Of a stretch of 64,000 nt of DNA, positions 46,304-56,374 are shown piece by piece. The notes below the pieces were generated by a model that ran no database searches, was not told the DNA's origin, and saw only the letters and a list, made by a program, of their open reading frames with translations. The DNA is from Shewanella seohaensis (GTDB taxonomy: Bacteria > Pseudomonadota > Gammaproteobacteria > Enterobacterales > Shewanellaceae). The position numbers and the translations under genes are program-made. The stretch is taken from contig NZ_CP104900.1 of NCBI RefSeq assembly GCF_025449215.1, positions 1,922,001 to 1,986,000 of the forward strand, written 5' to 3'. How positions within the stretch are numbered: the first letter of the stretch is position 1; each line of letters opens with the position of its first letter.

Positions 46304-48466
46304 TCAAATATTTTCTAATAAATGTCGATCTTGGTTATTTTCCCAGCAGGGCCAAATGATGTCGTCTTTGGTTGCGCTGGTGTCGACCCTTATCAGGCCG
46401 CGTTCAATCCCTTTTTCGAGATGTAAAAATAGTGGATCGGCAAAGAGTGTCGGTGGCACAAAATCTAAGGCTCTAAGGCTCACATAATGGCTAGTGTCAT
46501 TTGGTAAACTGCGCGCGCCTGCGAGTGCCATTTGCAGGGTTTCAAACAGTAATTTAGGGGCTATTTTGATTTCTGCTTTAGTTAACAGCGGTAAGCTTAT
46601 CCAGCCTAAATTAAAATGATAGCCCATGCCTTTGGTATCCAGCTGTGCCCGCAGTGTTTGTAACGCCCGCTGTGGTTCTTCTGCCTCGGTAAATCTTACG
46701 GCAAACAAGCCCTGACGGATCACATACACGGGCATCGACAATGCATTAGTGATATGGCCAGTTAATTGGCGTGTAATGGCATTGGCAAAATATTGGCCGT
46801 GATTCAGATCGGTACTGACATGCTCGCGAAATTCAATTAAGGCGAGGGCGGTTGTGGGCGCATTCGCTGTGCTTTGGGCGAGATCCTTTAACAGCGCGGC
46901 ATATCCCTGATGGTGAGTAAAAGGCTCTTCGAGGCTTAACTGCTGCAACATGGCGTTTTGGCGTTTGTGCTTAAGGCGCTGATTGAGCAGTATGATGATC
47001 CCCACTAAGAGTACCGTCGCAATCAGGCCACTAAAGGCGAGCAATTTGTTAGTATTTTTAGTGGTTTCAACCGCATCGTTCAGCTTGCCTTGCAACATGC
47101 TGAGCTCGAGCTTGAGTTGCTGCTCGGCCAGCACGGAGGCGGAAACCGATGGATCTTTAGCTGTGCTTTCAAGCGTTTTGCTCAATTCGATAATGCGCTT
47201 TTGTGTGCTAATCACTTTAGCTTGGTCGTTGAGCTTTTCCGCAGACAGGGCGATTTGTGTCAGCGCCGATTTTTGCTCATCTTGCAATTTTAAATCACTG
47301 GCGAGAGTCAAAGCATTCTCGGCATGGCTCATCATCAGCGGCCAATCTTCCTTCGATTGGGCAATCTCACCGATAAGCAGTTCGTTATAGACTAAATAGT
47401 GATGGCTTTGTTTTTCTTGAAATATCTGATTCGCCATCAATAAGTATTTGAGGGCGTTTACCTCATCATGTAGGTGTGAATAGGCTTGGCCGAGATTGTG
47501 AAAATTTAGCCCTTGCGCGATGTAGTTACCGCGTTTGGCATCGAGCTGCTGGGCATTTAGGTAGTAATCGATGGCGCGGTTCCAATCACCTTGTTCGCCA
47601 TACACCATGGCGATGACCGTCATACAGCTTGATAAATAAGTGTCGTTGCCCAGCTTTTTAAAACCTGCGGCAGCCTCATGGGCATTCTTTAAGGCTTCAT
47701 CCCATTGTTTTAAATCCCGATACACCTTCGCCAGTTGCAGCTGCAGGTGGGTTTTCATCGAGGGATAATTGGAGCGATTAGACAGGCGAATCGCTTCGCT
47801 ATAGTGTTGCAATGATTTAGTGAGTTGTTGATTTTTATTGTAATAATGCCCAAGTTTCGATTCGGCCGCCGCGATAAGGTAGTCGTTTCTAAGCTTGTAG
47901 GCGATATCACGGTAGGTATGAAAATGCATTAATGCGGGCACATCTTGGCGGATGACGAGGTGCAAACCGCCTAAATGTTCATGAATGGTGTGCTTTAGCA
48001 GCATGGATTCCACATCATAACTGTCGTTAATCCGTGTTAGCGCCTCATTATAAAATGCGATGGCCTCTTGGTATTTTTGTTCAGTACGGCCGATATAACG
48101 CCCCTTGAGCATAGCGACTGTGGCTTGTTCGAAGGGACTCTGCGCTATGCTTGCCAGTAATTCAATCAGGCTATTGGCGTCTTGAAAGCCAACCTTGGAT
48201 TTCACATTTGGCTCGAGATTTAACCGCGCAAGCAGTTGCAGAATATGCTCGAATTCATCACTGCTGTAACCCTGCTCTTGGGCGGCACGTTCAAATTGTT
48301 CACGATTCTTAAAGGCAATAGGAAAAGAGATGGACTGGTTAAGTCTGTCATACATCTTCTGCGGCGTTTCACGCAATTCTATTTCTTCGGCCTCAAGATC
48401 GGCAGCCAAGGTTTGAAAAGAAATAGACATCAACAAGGTCACGAAAATAACAATGAGTTTATGCAT
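46304..48466 (-). CDS. Membrane-bound TPR protein with a degenerate GGDEF-like C-terminus
   Basis: A 720-residue protein with signal peptide (MHKLIVIFVTLLMSISFQTLAA). The periplasmic region has several TPR repeats (about 120-420; for example GDWNRAIDYYLNAQQLDAKRGNY and YSHLHDEVNALKYLLMANQI). One transmembrane helix lies near 485-505 (LLAFSGLIATVLLVGIIILLN). The cytoplasmic tail (about 530-690) has the length of a GGDEF domain, but no GG(D/E)EF, so it is probably inactive and regulatory. It could report envelope signals to the neighbouring diguanylate cyclase; that is inference from position. Confidence 0.75.
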   Translation of the reverse strand: MHKLIVIFVTLLMSISFQTLAADLEAEEIELRETPQKMYDRLNQSISFPIAFKNREQFERAAQEQGYSSDEFEHILQLLARLNLEPNVKSKVGFQDANSLIELLASIAQSPFEQATVAMLKGRYIGRTEQKYQEAIAFYNEALTRINDSYDVESMLLKHTIHEHLGGLHLVIRQDVPALMHFHTYRDIAYKLRNDYLIAAAESKLGHYYNKNQQLTKSLQHYSEAIRLSNRSNYPSMKTHLQLQLAKVYRDLKQWDEALKNAHEAAAGFKKLGNDTYLSSCMTVIAMVYGEQGDWNRAIDYYLNAQQLDAKRGNYIAQGLNFHNLGQAYSHLHDEVNALKYLLMANQIFQEKQSHHYLVYNELLIGEIAQSKEDWPLMMSHAENALTLASDLKLQDEQKSALTQIALSAEKLNDQAKVISTQKRIIELSKTLESTAKDPSVSASVLAEQQLKLELSMLQGKLNDAVETTKNTNKLLAFSGLIATVLLVGIIILLNQRLKHKRQNAMLQQLSLEEPFTHHQGYAALLKDLAQSTANAPTTALALIEFREHVSTDLNHGQYFANAITRQLTGHITNALSMPVYVIRQGLFAVRFTEAEEPQRALQTLRAQLDTKGMGYHFNLGWISLPLLTKAEIKIAPKLLFETLQMALAGARSLPNDTSHYVSLRALDFVPPTLFADPLFLHLEKGIERGLIRVDTSATKDDIIWPCWENNQDRHLLENI

Positions 48467-48606
48467 GTGTAGGTGGCCCTATATTCCCTAAGTCAAGGAA
48501 CTTATTTTGTTAGCTTTTGTTAGCGCCTAATGAGGATGCTACATCGACTTGTTATACTTGGAAAAAATATAAGAAGCATAATAACAGAAGACGGAAGGAA
48601 GTCAGA

Positions 48607-50418
48607 GTGAAACCCAGTAGATTATCTATTTTGCTATTAAGTGTATTAGGGTCGGCTAACGTATTTGCCGATGTGGATTACAAAATTGATTTAAGCCAAC
48701 CAGAACATCACCTTGCGAAGGTGAGTGTGACCTTCCCCGAGGCTAAAGCGGGTGAGTTCAATGTCAATCTTCCCGTGTGGCGTACGGGCAAATACCAAGT
48801 GTTACCTTTATCTGACGGTGTGCGTTTATTTAGCGCGACCGACGCACGAGGCAACGCGCTGCCATGGAAGCGCACCGCCAGCGGAGAATGGCAAATTGCT
48901 CTCGATAAGCCCACCAGCGTGACAGTGAATTATCAGCTCTATGCCAATGAATTAGGTCAACGTGTGCGTCATATCGATGCAACCCACGCCTATTTAGATG
49001 CCAGTGGCGTATTTATGTATAGCCCGCAATTTCGAGCCGATGCTGTCGCGGTACAATTAACGGTTCCCGAGAACTGGCAAAGTTATTCGGGTATGTCGTC
49101 AGGCAACGCGGCGCATTCCTTTGTGGCGCCTAATTATGATGTGTTGATTGATTCGCCCATCGAAACCGGCGTGAGCACCCACAAAACCTTCAGTACTAAT
49201 GGTAAAGACTATGAGTTAGTACTGTGGGGCGAAGGCAACTACGATGCCGACAAGGTGGTGAAAGATTTAACCGCGCTGAGTGATCAAGCCAAGGCGATTT
49301 GGGATGGTTATCCCTTTGAGCGTTATGTGTATATGGTGCACGCCACTAGCGGTGCGAGTGGCGCAACCGAACATTTGAACTCGACGGTCATCCAACTACC
49401 TCGGTTTAGTTTTCGCGAGCGTAAGGACTACCTACGCTTTATCAGCACCGCCTCCCATGAGTTTATTCATACTTGGAACGTTAAAGCCTATCGCCCAGCA
49501 GGTTTGGTCCCTTACGATTATCAGCATGAAAACATGACCGAACTTTTGTGGATTGCCGAGGGCTCGACCAGTTATTTCCAAGGTCAGTTACTGCTGCGTG
49601 CAGGAGTGATGACGCCTAAGGAGTTTTTAGAAGATCTTGCTAAACGCATTGAGAAGAGTGAGCTGACACCCGGACGCGAAATTCAATCTGTGGCCGAGGC
49701 CAGTTTAGGGGAGTGGAGCAGCACGGGTGGTGATTATGCTATTAACCACAGTGTGAATATTTACTCTGAAGGTTATTTAGCCTCGCTGGCGCTGGATTTC
49801 TCCCTGCTGACGGACTCGAATCTTGCCCACTCGTACCGCGATGTACACCGTAAACTCTATCAGGATTACCGCGTGCCTAAGGGTTACACTGTGGCCGATG
49901 TGCAGCAAATACTGAAGGACTTATCGGGTAAGGATTATGGTCCCTGGTGGCAGAGCCATGTGAATAGTCCGCTGAGTCTTGAGTTTTCAGGCCTGTTGTC
50001 TCAGGCAGGTTTAGTGATGTCTTATGGTAAAGACTCTAAAGCTGAACCTTTTACGGGCATGACTTTAAGCAGCGAACATGGCTCTTTAGTACTTTCTCAA
50101 GTCTTGCGTAATGGCCCCGCGTGGCAGGCCGGTATCGTGGCAGGGGATGAGATCCTCGCGATTAATGGCTTAAAGGTCACGGCACAAGGTTTTGATAAAC
50201 GCATCAAAGACTTTAAAGTGGGTGATAAAGTCGAAATCACCTTATTTAACAACGACAAAATCAAGCAAGTGGCGTTAAGCTTAGGTGAGAAACAAAGCGG
50301 TAAGCTAGTGCTAAAAGGCGATGCGAAGGCGACTAAGCAGCAAAAAGCCTTCTTTAAAGCCTGGCTTGGCATTGATTGGCCGTTCGATAATAAGGGTGAG
50401 CTGCTGACGAAAAGCTAG
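48607..50418 (+). CDS. Secreted M61-family metallopeptidase with PDZ domain (glycyl aminopeptidase type)
   Basis: A 603-residue exported zinc peptidase. The signal peptide is VKPSRLSILLLSVLGSANVFA. The zinc site HEFIHTW (about residue 285) and the third ligand glutamate in WIAEGSTSYFQG are intact. A C-terminal PDZ domain (GPAWQAGIVAGDEILAINGLKV) precedes the end. The GTG start at 48607 follows GGAAGGAAGTCAGA; the longer open frame begins in non-family sequence. M61 members remove N-terminal glycine or alanine from peptides. The gene is followed by a strong terminator. Confidence 0.9.
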   Translation: MKPSRLSILLLSVLGSANVFADVDYKIDLSQPEHHLAKVSVTFPEAKAGEFNVNLPVWRTGKYQVLPLSDGVRLFSATDARGNALPWKRTASGEWQIALDKPTSVTVNYQLYANELGQRVRHIDATHAYLDASGVFMYSPQFRADAVAVQLTVPENWQSYSGMSSGNAAHSFVAPNYDVLIDSPIETGVSTHKTFSTNGKDYELVLWGEGNYDADKVVKDLTALSDQAKAIWDGYPFERYVYMVHATSGASGATEHLNSTVIQLPRFSFRERKDYLRFISTASHEFIHTWNVKAYRPAGLVPYDYQHENMTELLWIAEGSTSYFQGQLLLRAGVMTPKEFLEDLAKRIEKSELTPGREIQSVAEASLGEWSSTGGDYAINHSVNIYSEGYLASLALDFSLLTDSNLAHSYRDVHRKLYQDYRVPKGYTVADVQQILKDLSGKDYGPWWQSHVNSPLSLEFSGLLSQAGLVMSYGKDSKAEPFTGMTLSSEHGSLVLSQVLRNGPAWQAGIVAGDEILAINGLKVTAQGFDKRIKDFKVGDKVEITLFNNDKIKQVALSLGEKQSGKLVLKGDAKATKQQKAFFKAWLGIDWPFDNKGELLTKS

Positions 50419-50515
50419 TTCGTTTGCGATTTGAGTGAGTGGCGGCAATTAAGGTTGGCTTACTTGAATCGCTCCCTCGAATCGCTCCTAATGTATTACT
50501 TCAGTCATAGAGACT

Positions 50516-50560
50516 AAAAGGCGCCGCAGTGAACTAAGTTCAACTGCGGCGCCTTTTTAG
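50516..50560. terminator. Strong terminator after the M61 peptidase gene
   Basis: AAAAGGCGCCGCAGT / ACTGCGGCGCCTTTT, a 15-bp stem with a GAACTAAGTTCA loop that is itself palindromic. It can work in both directions toward convergent rdgC. Confidence 0.9.
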
Positions 50561-50638
50561 TTAATTTCGTTTGATTTAGCTTAAGCTCGGTTGGCGCTTT
50601 CGCTAAATATGGCGGTGTTTTATCAGCTTGCTTAAGCG

Positions 50639-51553
50639 TTAAGCTTGAGTCTCTTCAAGGCCACCTAATACCGAAACCAGTGCGTGCATCAGCGCCACTA
50701 ACTCACTGCCCATTAAGGCAAAGTCGGCATCGAGACGCGCCATTGGATCTTCATTCCCTAGCTCATCATTACCCGCTCTAAATTCTTCGGAGAATTTTAA
50801 GCGTTTTACGCTGGCATCGGATTGCAGCAGTAGCGCAATTGATTGGCCAAAGTGCAGGGCGAGCTTATGCACTTCTTTGCCGGTTTCGAGGTGGGCAAGT
50901 ACTTCATCTTCTTTCAGATCTTGCTGCTTAAAGCGCACGATACCGCCTTCATCGGCGGCCGATTTCAACTCGGCTTCATCTTGCATTTCAAAGGGTAATG
51001 GTGCGCTGCCATCTTTTAACCATTGAGTGAGGTTCGATTCAACTGGCGCTTTAAAGCTTAATGGGATCACAGGCAAGCTGCCTAAGGCCTTACGTAATAA
51101 GGCTAATAATTCTTCGGCCTTAGTGGCGCTAGAGCTATCAACGAGGATCATTTCCAGCTCAGGTAAAATCAGCGCGCGAGTTTGGCTGCGACGTGAAAAG
51201 GCGCGTGGTAATAGGCTAGTGATGATTTCATCTTTCAGTGCATCTTTTTCTTTTTTGGCGAGCTTACGATTTTCTTCGTCTTCAATTAGCGCCACTTTTT
51301 CTTCTAATGATTCTTTAATCACTTGGCCTGGCAGAATTTTTTCTTCTTTAGTGACACAGATAAGGTGACGATTGTTGGCGCTGTGCACTAAGGTGCTGCC
51401 TTGTTTACCTAAGGCATTGGAAAAACCAAATTTGCTGACGTCTTGGCTGCCGCACGGGGAAAATGTGAAATCGGCGAGTGCGGTTTCAAGTGCTTCTGTC
51501 TCGATGGAAAAAGGTTTATTGAAACGGTAAAGAGTAAGATTTTTAAACCACAT
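50639..51553 (-). CDS. rdgC: Recombination-associated protein RdgC
   Basis: A 304-residue DNA-binding protein that forms a ring on DNA and modulates RecA. It starts [15 protein letters not shown] and carries the family segments [15 protein letters not shown] near residue 115 and [17 protein letters not shown] at the C-terminus. The C-terminal [15 protein letters not shown] and TQWL segments are typical. No neighbour on the same strand is linked. Confidence 0.95.
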   Translation of the reverse strand: MWFKNLTLYRFNKPFSIETEALETALADFTFSPCGSQDVSKFGFSNALGKQGSTLVHSANNRHLICVTKEEKILPGQVIKESLEEKVALIEDEENRKLAKKEKDALKDEIITSLLPRAFSRRSQTRALILPELEMILVDSSSATKAEELLALLRKALGSLPVIPLSFKAPVESNLTQWLKDGSAPLPFEMQDEAELKSAADEGGIVRFKQQDLKEDEVLAHLETGKEVHKLALHFGQSIALLLQSDASVKRLKFSEEFRAGNDELGNEDPMARLDADFALMGSELVALMHALVSVLGGLEETQA

Positions 51554-51750
51554 AAGATGCGCTCATTGGAAAAATAAAGTCGCAGTTTACGGCATAGTTG
51601 CAGCGGGGTAAACCTACCTTAAATCGTTAAATTTTGCCCCGGTTGCAGAATTCATCAAAATGTAACATTGAAAAAAATCTGCCTGTAACCCTTGGTATGT
51701 CTCGGTTTTATCTTTGGAAGGGGGTGCGGTTTCGTGGTGGCTGACCCAAG

Positions 51751-51790
51751 TTGTCACAATTGAAATAAAACTGAAACAGATTCATTGCAA
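51751..51790 (+). promoter_or_regulatory. Weak candidate Pho box upstream of the porin gene
   Basis: TTGTCAC at 51751 is followed at 11-bp steps by GAAATAA and GAAACAG. The first unit fits the PhoB consensus CTGTCAT well; the others are poor. The suggestion depends on the neighbouring phoBR genes. Confidence 0.3.
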
Positions 51791-51845
51791 ACTTTCGGTC
51801 GTTCCAAACCAATAACCAAGACGAACATAACGTCGAAAGGATTAA

Positions 51846-52790
51846 ATGATGAACGTTTTTTGTAAAACTCTACTTGCTTCTGCGCTAGCTTCTGCAACTC
51901 TGGCTTCTGCTTATGCCGCTGAGCCACTGACTGTTTATGGTAAGTTGAACGTTACCGCTCAATCAAATGATGAGAAAGGTGATTCTACAACAACTATTCA
52001 AAGTAATGCTTCTCGTTTTGGTGTGAAGGGTGATTTCGAACTGTCTAGCTCGCTGGAAGCGTTCTACACAGTTGAGTACGAAGTTGATACTGGCGCTGCA
52101 ACAAGCGACAACTTCAAAGCCCGTAACCAATTCGTTGGTTTAAAAGGTGCATTTGGTTCTTTCTCTGTTGGTCGTAACGACACTCTGTTAAAGATCTCTC
52201 AAGGTAACGTTGACCAGTTCAACGATTTATCAGGTGACTTAAAGAGCCTGTTCAAAGGTGAAAACCGTTTAGGCCAAACTGCAACTTACCTGTCACCTTC
52301 TATCGGTGGTTTCGTATTCGGTGCAACTTATGCTGCTGAAGGCGATGCTGACCAACAAGCTCAAGACGGTTTCAGCTTAGCCGCTATGTACGGTGACGCT
52401 AAACTGAAAAAATCACCTTTCTACGCTGCTATCGCTTACGATTCTGACGTAAAAGGTTACGAAATCCTGCGTGCATCGGTACAAGGTAAAATCGCTGATT
52501 TAACCTTAGGTGGTATGTACCAACAACAGGAACAAACCTACAAAAACGCTTTACCTGTTAACACTGACAGCGTGAACGGTTACCTGTTAAGCGCAGCTTA
52601 TGATATCAACGCTGTGACATTAAAAGCCCAATACCAAGACATGGAAGACTTAGGTGATTCATGGTCAGTGGGTGCGGACTACAGCTTAGGTAAGCCAACG
52701 AAAGTGTTTGCTTTCTATACTAACCGCTCTATGGAAGCGTCTAACGACGATGACAAATACATCGGTGTTGGCTTAGAACACAAGTTCTAA
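51846..52790 (+). CDS. Outer-membrane porin, gammaproteobacterial general porin family
   Basis: A 314-residue beta-barrel porin with a signal peptide (MMNVFCKTLLASALASATLASAYAA). The mature protein starts EPLTVYGKLNVTAQS and has ARNQFVGLKGAFGSFSVGRNDT, typical of the OmpC/OmpU-like family, and the C-terminal aromatic residue (LEHKF) needed for outer-membrane insertion. It is shorter than OmpC. The first ATG is at 51846 and the second codon is also ATG; AAAGGATTAA lies before. It stands just upstream of phoB and could be a phosphate-stress porin. Confidence 0.9.
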   Translation: MMNVFCKTLLASALASATLASAYAAEPLTVYGKLNVTAQSNDEKGDSTTTIQSNASRFGVKGDFELSSSLEAFYTVEYEVDTGAATSDNFKARNQFVGLKGAFGSFSVGRNDTLLKISQGNVDQFNDLSGDLKSLFKGENRLGQTATYLSPSIGGFVFGATYAAEGDADQQAQDGFSLAAMYGDAKLKKSPFYAAIAYDSDVKGYEILRASVQGKIADLTLGGMYQQQEQTYKNALPVNTDSVNGYLLSAAYDINAVTLKAQYQDMEDLGDSWSVGADYSLGKPTKVFAFYTNRSMEASNDDDKYIGVGLEHKF

Positions 52791-52811
52791 TCTCAGCATT
52801 AAGGTTGAATT

Positions 52812-52836
52812 AAGGAGGCTTAGGCCTCCTTTTTTA
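52812..52836 (+). terminator. Terminator after the porin gene
   Basis: AAGGAGGC / GCCTCCTT with loop TTAG, followed by a T-run. Confidence 0.9.
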
Positions 52837-52975
52837 TTGCGATAAACAAACAGTTATATAAACTTAATATGACAATTATCGCGACTATATCGCTTAAGTA
52901 GCACGCTAATTCATAAATCTGTAATAAAAATGACTAATAATAGCCGTGTTGACATTCACTGACAGAAAATCACTT

Positions 52976-53665
52976 ATGACTGCAAGGATATTGATAGTAG
53001 AAGACGAGTTGGCCATCCGTGAGATGCTGACTTTTGTAATGGAACAGCATGGGTTTACAACCTCTGCGGCGGAAGATTTTGATTCGGCCATTGCGCTGCT
53101 AAAGGAGCCTTACCCCGATCTGATTTTGTTGGATTGGATGTTTCCTGGTGGAAGTGGTATTCAATTGGCCAAACGCCTCAAGCAGGATGAGTTTACCCGT
53201 CAGATCCCCATTATTATGTTAACCGCTCGCGGTGAAGAGGAAGATAAGGTTAAGGGCCTCGAAGTGGGCGCCGATGACTATATCACTAAACCTTTCTCAC
53301 CCAAGGAGCTGGTGGCGCGTATCAAGGCTGTGTTGCGCCGTAGCGCACCGACCCGCCTCGAAGAAACCATCGATGTACAAGGATTGTTACTCGACCCCGT
53401 GAGCCACAGGGTGAGTGTTGGCGATACCGTGCTCGACATGGGGCCAACGGAATTCCGTTTATTACACTTCTTTATGACACACCCTGAACGTGTTTACAGC
53501 CGCGAACAGCTGCTCGATAACGTCTGGGGAACCAATGTGTATGTAGAAGACAGAACCGTCGATGTGCACATCCGTCGCCTGCGTAAAGCGGTCGAAGAGT
53601 CGGGTCATGACCGTCTCATTCAAACGGTTCGTGGGGCTGGTTATCGTTTCTCTACACGCATTTAG
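52976..53665 (+). CDS. phoB: Phosphate regulon response regulator PhoB
   Basis: A 229-residue OmpR-family regulator. The receiver domain begins [18 protein letters not shown] (acidic pocket ED near 9-10) and has the phosphorylated aspartate in [13 protein letters not shown] (D about 53). The conserved lysine is in [11 protein letters not shown]. The C-terminal winged helix includes [18 protein letters not shown] and [10 protein letters not shown]. Under low phosphate it binds Pho boxes like the one before pstS. The start at 52976 is the family start. phoR follows 80 bp downstream. Confidence 0.95.
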   Translation: MTARILIVEDELAIREMLTFVMEQHGFTTSAAEDFDSAIALLKEPYPDLILLDWMFPGGSGIQLAKRLKQDEFTRQIPIIMLTARGEEEDKVKGLEVGADDYITKPFSPKELVARIKAVLRRSAPTRLEETIDVQGLLLDPVSHRVSVGDTVLDMGPTEFRLLHFFMTHPERVYSREQLLDNVWGTNVYVEDRTVDVHIRRLRKAVEESGHDRLIQTVRGAGYRFSTRI

Positions 53666-53745
53666 TGCCAAATAAGAGATAGGCACAGGTTAGCTTTTAA
53701 GCTATCTTGTGCTCCTCTTATTTAGCCTGATGTCTGGGTTTACTT

Positions 53746-55044
53746 ATGTTCGACTCTTATTCAGGGTACCGGTTGTTTTCGCGCTTAGCGGTGTTCTTAC
53801 TGCTTTGTTTGCTAATTGGTTTATTGGTAGGGAAACCCCTCTGGATACTTATCATTGGATTGCTAGGACTGGTGTTCTGGCATTACCGTCAGTTAGCTCG
53901 TCTCAATTTTTGGTTATGGCGTGATAGAAAATTAACACCTCCCCAGGGCAGTGGCAGTTGGGAAGGGGTGTTCAACGGCATATACCGTTTGCAGGGTAAA
54001 AATCGTCGTCGAGTCGGCCAATTGGCCGCCTTGCTCGGACGTTTTCGCCAAGGCGCCGAGGCCTTGCCCGATGCGGCAGTCGTGCTTGACTCAGAGCACA
54101 ATATCTTATGGTGTAACAAGTTAGCGCAGCTGATTTTAGGCTTTGTCTGGCCACAGGATAATGGTCAACGGATTGATAACTTGATCCGTCACCCAGATTT
54201 TTCCGCTTACCTTAAGGCGGGGAAATATAAAGATCCATTAGAGTTGGCCTCACCCGTCTCGGATAGGCGACTGCTCGAAATTCGTATCATGTCCTATGGT
54301 GATAGGCAGCTACTGTTGATCGCCCGTGATATTACGCGGATAAGACAACTCGAAGGCATGCGTAAAGAATTTGTCGCCAATGTGTCACACGAACTGAAAA
54401 CCCCACTTACTGTATTGCAGGGTTATTTAGAGATGATGCAAAGCATGGCCGAACCCGATTCGATGAACGCCAAACCCTTAGCCTTAATGCAGCAACAGAC
54501 ACGGCGAATGCAGTCGATGGTGGAGCAGCTGTTGGTGTTATCGCGTATCGAAGATGCGGTCGATATTAACCTTGAGAATACGGTGAATATGGCGCAGTTG
54601 ATGGAGGTCTTGAAGGAAGAGGCCAAGGCACTGGCGCAGGACAAGTACGAACTGAGTTTCCATTGCGAGGCGGGACTCAACTCCCATGGCAATGAGTTAC
54701 AGCTTAGAAGTGCTTGTTCTAATTTGATTTCGAATGCGATTCGCTACACAGAACCCGGCGGCAAAATTACCGTGCAATGGCGCAGTGTGGCAACTGGAGG
54801 CCTCTTTAGTGTGACGGATACGGGCGAGGGAATTGCGCCACAGCATATTAGTCGCTTAACCGAGCGCTTTTATCGCGTCGACAGTGCGCGCTCAAGGCAA
54901 ACTGGTGGCAGTGGCCTTGGTTTAGCTATTGTGAAACATGCCCTGAGTCACCACCACAGCGAGCTCAATATCAGTAGTGAATTGGGTAAAGGCAGCACCT
55001 TTAGCTTTGTTATCCCACACCATTTAATCGTCCGTAAAAAATAA
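53746..55044 (+). CDS. phoR: Phosphate regulon sensor kinase PhoR
   Basis: A 432-residue membrane histidine kinase. Two transmembrane segments lie close together at the N-terminus (about 8-27 and 29-46). A PAS domain follows (DAAVVLDSEHNILWCNKLAQLILG). The phosphoacceptor histidine is in FVANVSHELKTPLTVLQGYLEMM, and the ATPase domain has SNLISNAIRY, VTDTGEGIAPQH and GGSGLGLAIVKHAL. It phosphorylates PhoB. The short N-terminal hairpin with no large periplasmic domain is typical of PhoR. Confidence 0.95.
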   Translation: MFDSYSGYRLFSRLAVFLLLCLLIGLLVGKPLWILIIGLLGLVFWHYRQLARLNFWLWRDRKLTPPQGSGSWEGVFNGIYRLQGKNRRRVGQLAALLGRFRQGAEALPDAAVVLDSEHNILWCNKLAQLILGFVWPQDNGQRIDNLIRHPDFSAYLKAGKYKDPLELASPVSDRRLLEIRIMSYGDRQLLLIARDITRIRQLEGMRKEFVANVSHELKTPLTVLQGYLEMMQSMAEPDSMNAKPLALMQQQTRRMQSMVEQLLVLSRIEDAVDINLENTVNMAQLMEVLKEEAKALAQDKYELSFHCEAGLNSHGNELQLRSACSNLISNAIRYTEPGGKITVQWRSVATGGLFSVTDTGEGIAPQHISRLTERFYRVDSARSRQTGGSGLGLAIVKHALSHHHSELNISSELGKGSTFSFVIPHHLIVRKK

Positions 55045-55076
55045 CGGCTGCGCAGACTTAATTTATTTTTATATTT

Positions 55077-55107
55077 AAAACAGGCCATTAGGGCCTGTTT
55101 TGTTTTT
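55077..55107 (+). terminator. Terminator after phoBR
   Basis: AAAACAGGCC / GGCCTGTTTT with a short loop (ATTAG), followed by GTTTTT. Confidence 0.9.
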
Positions 55108-55157
55108 ATCAGTACTGGGTAATGACCTTTTTTACAAAAAAATACGAAAAATGTGTT

Positions 55158-55197
55158 TTGTCATCTAAGTGTCACATCTTGGACATAGAATTGTCAT
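55158..55197 (+). promoter_or_regulatory. Four-unit Pho box upstream of pstS
   Basis: TTGTCAT, GTGTCAC, TGGACAT and TTGTCAT begin at 55158, 55169, 55180 and 55191, exactly 11 bp apart, with AT-rich 4-bp spacers. This is the PhoB direct-repeat pattern, here in four consecutive units, 74 bp before the pstS start. The terminator at 55077-55107 separates it from phoR, so pstS has its own PhoB-controlled promoter. Confidence 0.85.
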
Positions 55198-55270
55198 TGT
55201 AGCGATTGATACTGGCTGCGTCTGAAGAAACTTAAGTTAGAAATTAGTTAGCTTATTACTGGAGCACATA

Positions 55271-56242
55271 ATGAAACTGAAAAAGCTTGTCGGCGCGATG
55301 ACCCTCACAGCCGCTGGTGTATTCTCTGCCACTGCAATGGCATCTGTTGATCAATCTCTGCCAACTTACGAGAAAGCAAGTGGTGTATCAGGTAACCTAT
55401 CTTCTGTAGGTTCAGACACTTTAGCCAACATGATGACCCTATGGGCGGAAGAATTTAAAGAGATGTACCCTAACGTTAACATTCAGATTCAAGCCGCGGG
55501 TTCTTCTACTGCGCCACCAGCGTTAACCGAAGGTACTTCACAGTTCGGCCCTATGAGCCGTAAGATGAAGCCTAACGAAGAAGAAGCCTTTGAAAAGCAT
55601 TACGGTTATAAGCCAACAGCAGTTCGTGTTGCGATTGACGCTTTAGCGGTATTCGTACACAAGGATAACCCAATCAAAGGGTTAACTGTTGAACAAGTTG
55701 ACGGCATTTTCTCTTCTACTCACAAGTGTGGTAGCAGCGATATCCAACGTTGGGGCGAGTTAGGTCTTGACGGTAACTGGTCAGCAAAAGACGTACAGCT
55801 ATATGGTCGTAACTCAGTATCTGGTACTTACGGTTACTTCAAAGAGCACGCTCTTTGTAAGGGCGACTTCAAGGCTAACGTGAACGAGCAGCCTGGTTCT
55901 GCATCAGTGGTTCAGTCAGTTTCTCAATCACTTAACGCTATCGGTTACTCAGGTATCGGTTATAAGACAGCAGGTGTGAAAGCGGTTGCTATCTCTAAGA
56001 AGGGTAACGAGTTTATCGAAGCGACTGCCGAAAACGCCGCTGACGGTACTTACCCACTATCACGTTACCTGTACGTATACGTGAACAAGCATCCTAACAA
56101 AGACTTAGCACCAATGGAAAAAGAATTCATCCGTTACGTGCTGTCTAAGCAAGGTCAGCAAGTGGTAGAAAAAGACGGTTATGTGACTCTGCCTAAGAGC
56201 GTAGTTGCTAAAGATTTAGAACAGTTAGGCATCCGCCTCTAA
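55271..56242 (+). CDS. pstS: Phosphate ABC transporter periplasmic binding protein PstS
   Basis: A 323-residue exported phosphate-binding protein. After a signal peptide ([24 protein letters not shown]) the mature part has [43 protein letters not shown] and [18 protein letters not shown], the ligand-binding segments of the PstS/SphX branch. No pstCAB genes follow, so its permease must be encoded elsewhere. The Pho box array upstream and the ribosome site GGAGCACATA fit strong phosphate-starvation expression. Confidence 0.93.
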   Translation: MKLKKLVGAMTLTAAGVFSATAMASVDQSLPTYEKASGVSGNLSSVGSDTLANMMTLWAEEFKEMYPNVNIQIQAAGSSTAPPALTEGTSQFGPMSRKMKPNEEEAFEKHYGYKPTAVRVAIDALAVFVHKDNPIKGLTVEQVDGIFSSTHKCGSSDIQRWGELGLDGNWSAKDVQLYGRNSVSGTYGYFKEHALCKGDFKANVNEQPGSASVVQSVSQSLNAIGYSGIGYKTAGVKAVAISKKGNEFIEATAENAADGTYPLSRYLYVYVNKHPNKDLAPMEKEFIRYVLSKQGQQVVEKDGYVTLPKSVVAKDLEQLGIRL

Positions 56243-56262
56243 TGCTAAATCGCTAAACCATT

Positions 56263-56288
56263 AAGGGTCTCTTCGGAGGCCCTTTTTG
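56263..56288 (+). terminator. Terminator after pstS
   Basis: AAGGGTCTC / GGAGGCCCT with a short TTC loop and one mismatch, followed by five T. Confidence 0.8.
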
Positions 56289-56374
56289 TTTTGGGGCATA
56301 AATCAACAACTTGAGTAGGGGGTTATCATTTTGGGGTGATTGCTGACTGGCGCTGACGACTGATAAATGGACAT

